DNA from: Crocinitomicaceae bacterium
GTDB lineage: Bacteria > Bacteroidota > Bacteroidia > Flavobacteriales_D > Crocinitomicaceae
DNA: 5,045 nucleotides
NCBI GenBank assembly: GCA_013215515.1
Contig: JABSPC010000688.1
Location: forward strand, 1 to 5,045
Direction of reading: 5' to 3'
The notes beneath the pieces were generated by a model. It worked only from the letters and a program-made list of their open reading frames with translations. It searched no databases and was not told the DNA's origin. This document shows, piece by piece, positions 4,444 through 5,045 of this stretch. The position numbers were made by a program, and so were the translations under genes. The number at the start of each line of letters is the position of its first letter. The first letter of the stretch is position 1.

Positions 4444-5045
4444 GTGCGTTTAGGATTCTATATCGCAACTTGCTTCCTGATTGTTTCGGGCACATCTCTT
4501 GCTCAAGACAAAGATGAAATAATTCAACAAAGGGTTGAGTTTATTTCAGAACAGTTGGAAGACGAAAGCATCGATTTAACAAACGTGGTAGAGCAATTGA
4601 ACTTCTATTACGAGCATCCATTGAATCTAAATAGTGCAACAATTGAGGAACTGCAAGAGCTGTGGTTGCTGACGGATATTCAAGTCAATGATTTGCTATT
4701 GCACATTAAGTTGTTTGGGAAATTAATCTCCAAATACGAGTTGCAGAGTTTAGAATACTGGGATTTAACCACGATCAAAATGGTGCTTCCTTTTGTTCGA
4801 GTTGATGATAAATTAGATCAATTGCACGTTGGGTTGAAGGAGGCGTTAAAGAACGGGAAATTTGAAGTCTACCTCAGATACCAAACGATACTTGAAAAAA
4901 AAGCTGGATATGAGGACGTCCCAGATTCAATTCTACAGAGTAGTAACTCGTATTATTACGGAAATAAAGACAGGTATTATACTAGATTAAGATTCAGTTA
5001 TAGAACGAATTTGAGTGTTGGAATCACAGCTGAAAAGGATCCAGG
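4444..5045 (+). CDS. Secreted helix-hairpin-helix / outer membrane barrel protein, 5' part (cut by the right edge)
   Basis: These are the first 200 codons of a protein whose full members are, as I recall, around 700 residues in Bacteroidota. The start is a GTG immediately after the stop of the previous gene. It gives a clean Sec signal peptide, (M)RLGFYIATCFLIVSGTSLA, cleaved before QD at 21-22, and no ATG gives a comparable one. Residues about 57-120 are a ComEA-like helix-hairpin-helix pair: NLNSATIEELQEL (61-73), LLTDIQVNDLLLHIKLFG (75-92), then KYELQSLEYWD and the KMVLPFVRV end. The usual 'P-G-I-G' hairpin is replaced by LLTDIQ, so DNA binding through this loop is uncertain. From about 130 the sequence turns to amphipathic barrel strands (FEVYLRYQ, YYTRLRFSYR, LSVGITAEKDP). 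The place next to a PorV-like barrel and a lipoprotein points to a shared job at the outer membrane; DNA uptake or surface attachment is only speculation. Confidence 0.82.
   Translation, partial: MRLGFYIATCFLIVSGTSLAQDKDEIIQQRVEFISEQLEDESIDLTNVVEQLNFYYEHPLNLNSATIEELQELWLLTDIQVNDLLLHIKLFGKLISKYELQSLEYWDLTTIKMVLPFVRVDDKLDQLHVGLKEALKNGKFEVYLRYQTILEKKAGYEDVPDSILQSSNSYYYGNKDRYYTRLRFSYRTNLSVGITAEKDP

Overview
The window reads as chromosomal DNA of a Bacteroidota bacterium, most likely of the order Flavobacteriales. The grounds are the AT-rich base composition, promoters of the TAnnTTTG (-7) type, the lack of Shine-Dalgarno sites, a type IX secretion (T9SS) C-terminal sorting domain, a PorV/PorQ-like outer membrane barrel, and a secreted helix-hairpin-helix/barrel protein of a kind typical of that phylum. 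No RNA gene, CRISPR array, intact insertion sequence or phage gene is visible.

Layout. (1) Positions 1-943, minus strand: a two-gene operon of a cytoplasmic TPR protein followed by the 5' part of endonuclease III (nth), joined by an ATGA overlap. (2) Positions 960-1211, plus strand: a small cytoplasmic protein of unknown function that diverges from the TPR gene across only 16 bases. A good promoter for the TPR-nth operon lies inside its first codons. (3) Positions 1188-2300, minus strand: a secreted alpha/beta-hydrolase (LpqC/PHB-depolymerase-like esterase). Its T9SS sorting domain is still in frame but is cut off by one TAG. A clear promoter sits just upstream. (4) Positions 2346-2576: no convincing gene. 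(5) Positions 2577-2987, minus strand: a secreted MORN-repeat (YwqK-like) protein, also broken by a single in-frame TAG. (6) Positions 3149-5045, plus strand: a tightly packed envelope operon of a small lipoprotein, a PorV/PorQ-like barrel and a large helix-hairpin-helix/barrel protein that runs off the right edge. The first two genes overlap by 7 bases; the next two abut with no gap.

Most interesting points. Two neighbouring secreted-protein genes each carry one in-frame TAG in the same local context (GG TAG C), with an intact reading frame and recognisable domain sequence on both sides. This suggests recent gene decay, leaky termination or base errors. TAG still appears to be a true stop here, because the PorV-like gene ends in TAG directly before the signal peptide of the next gene. 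The second point is the lipoprotein / PorV-like / HhH-barrel operon, a conserved-looking but functionally unexplained envelope module that places a nucleic-acid-binding type of fold outside the cytoplasm.
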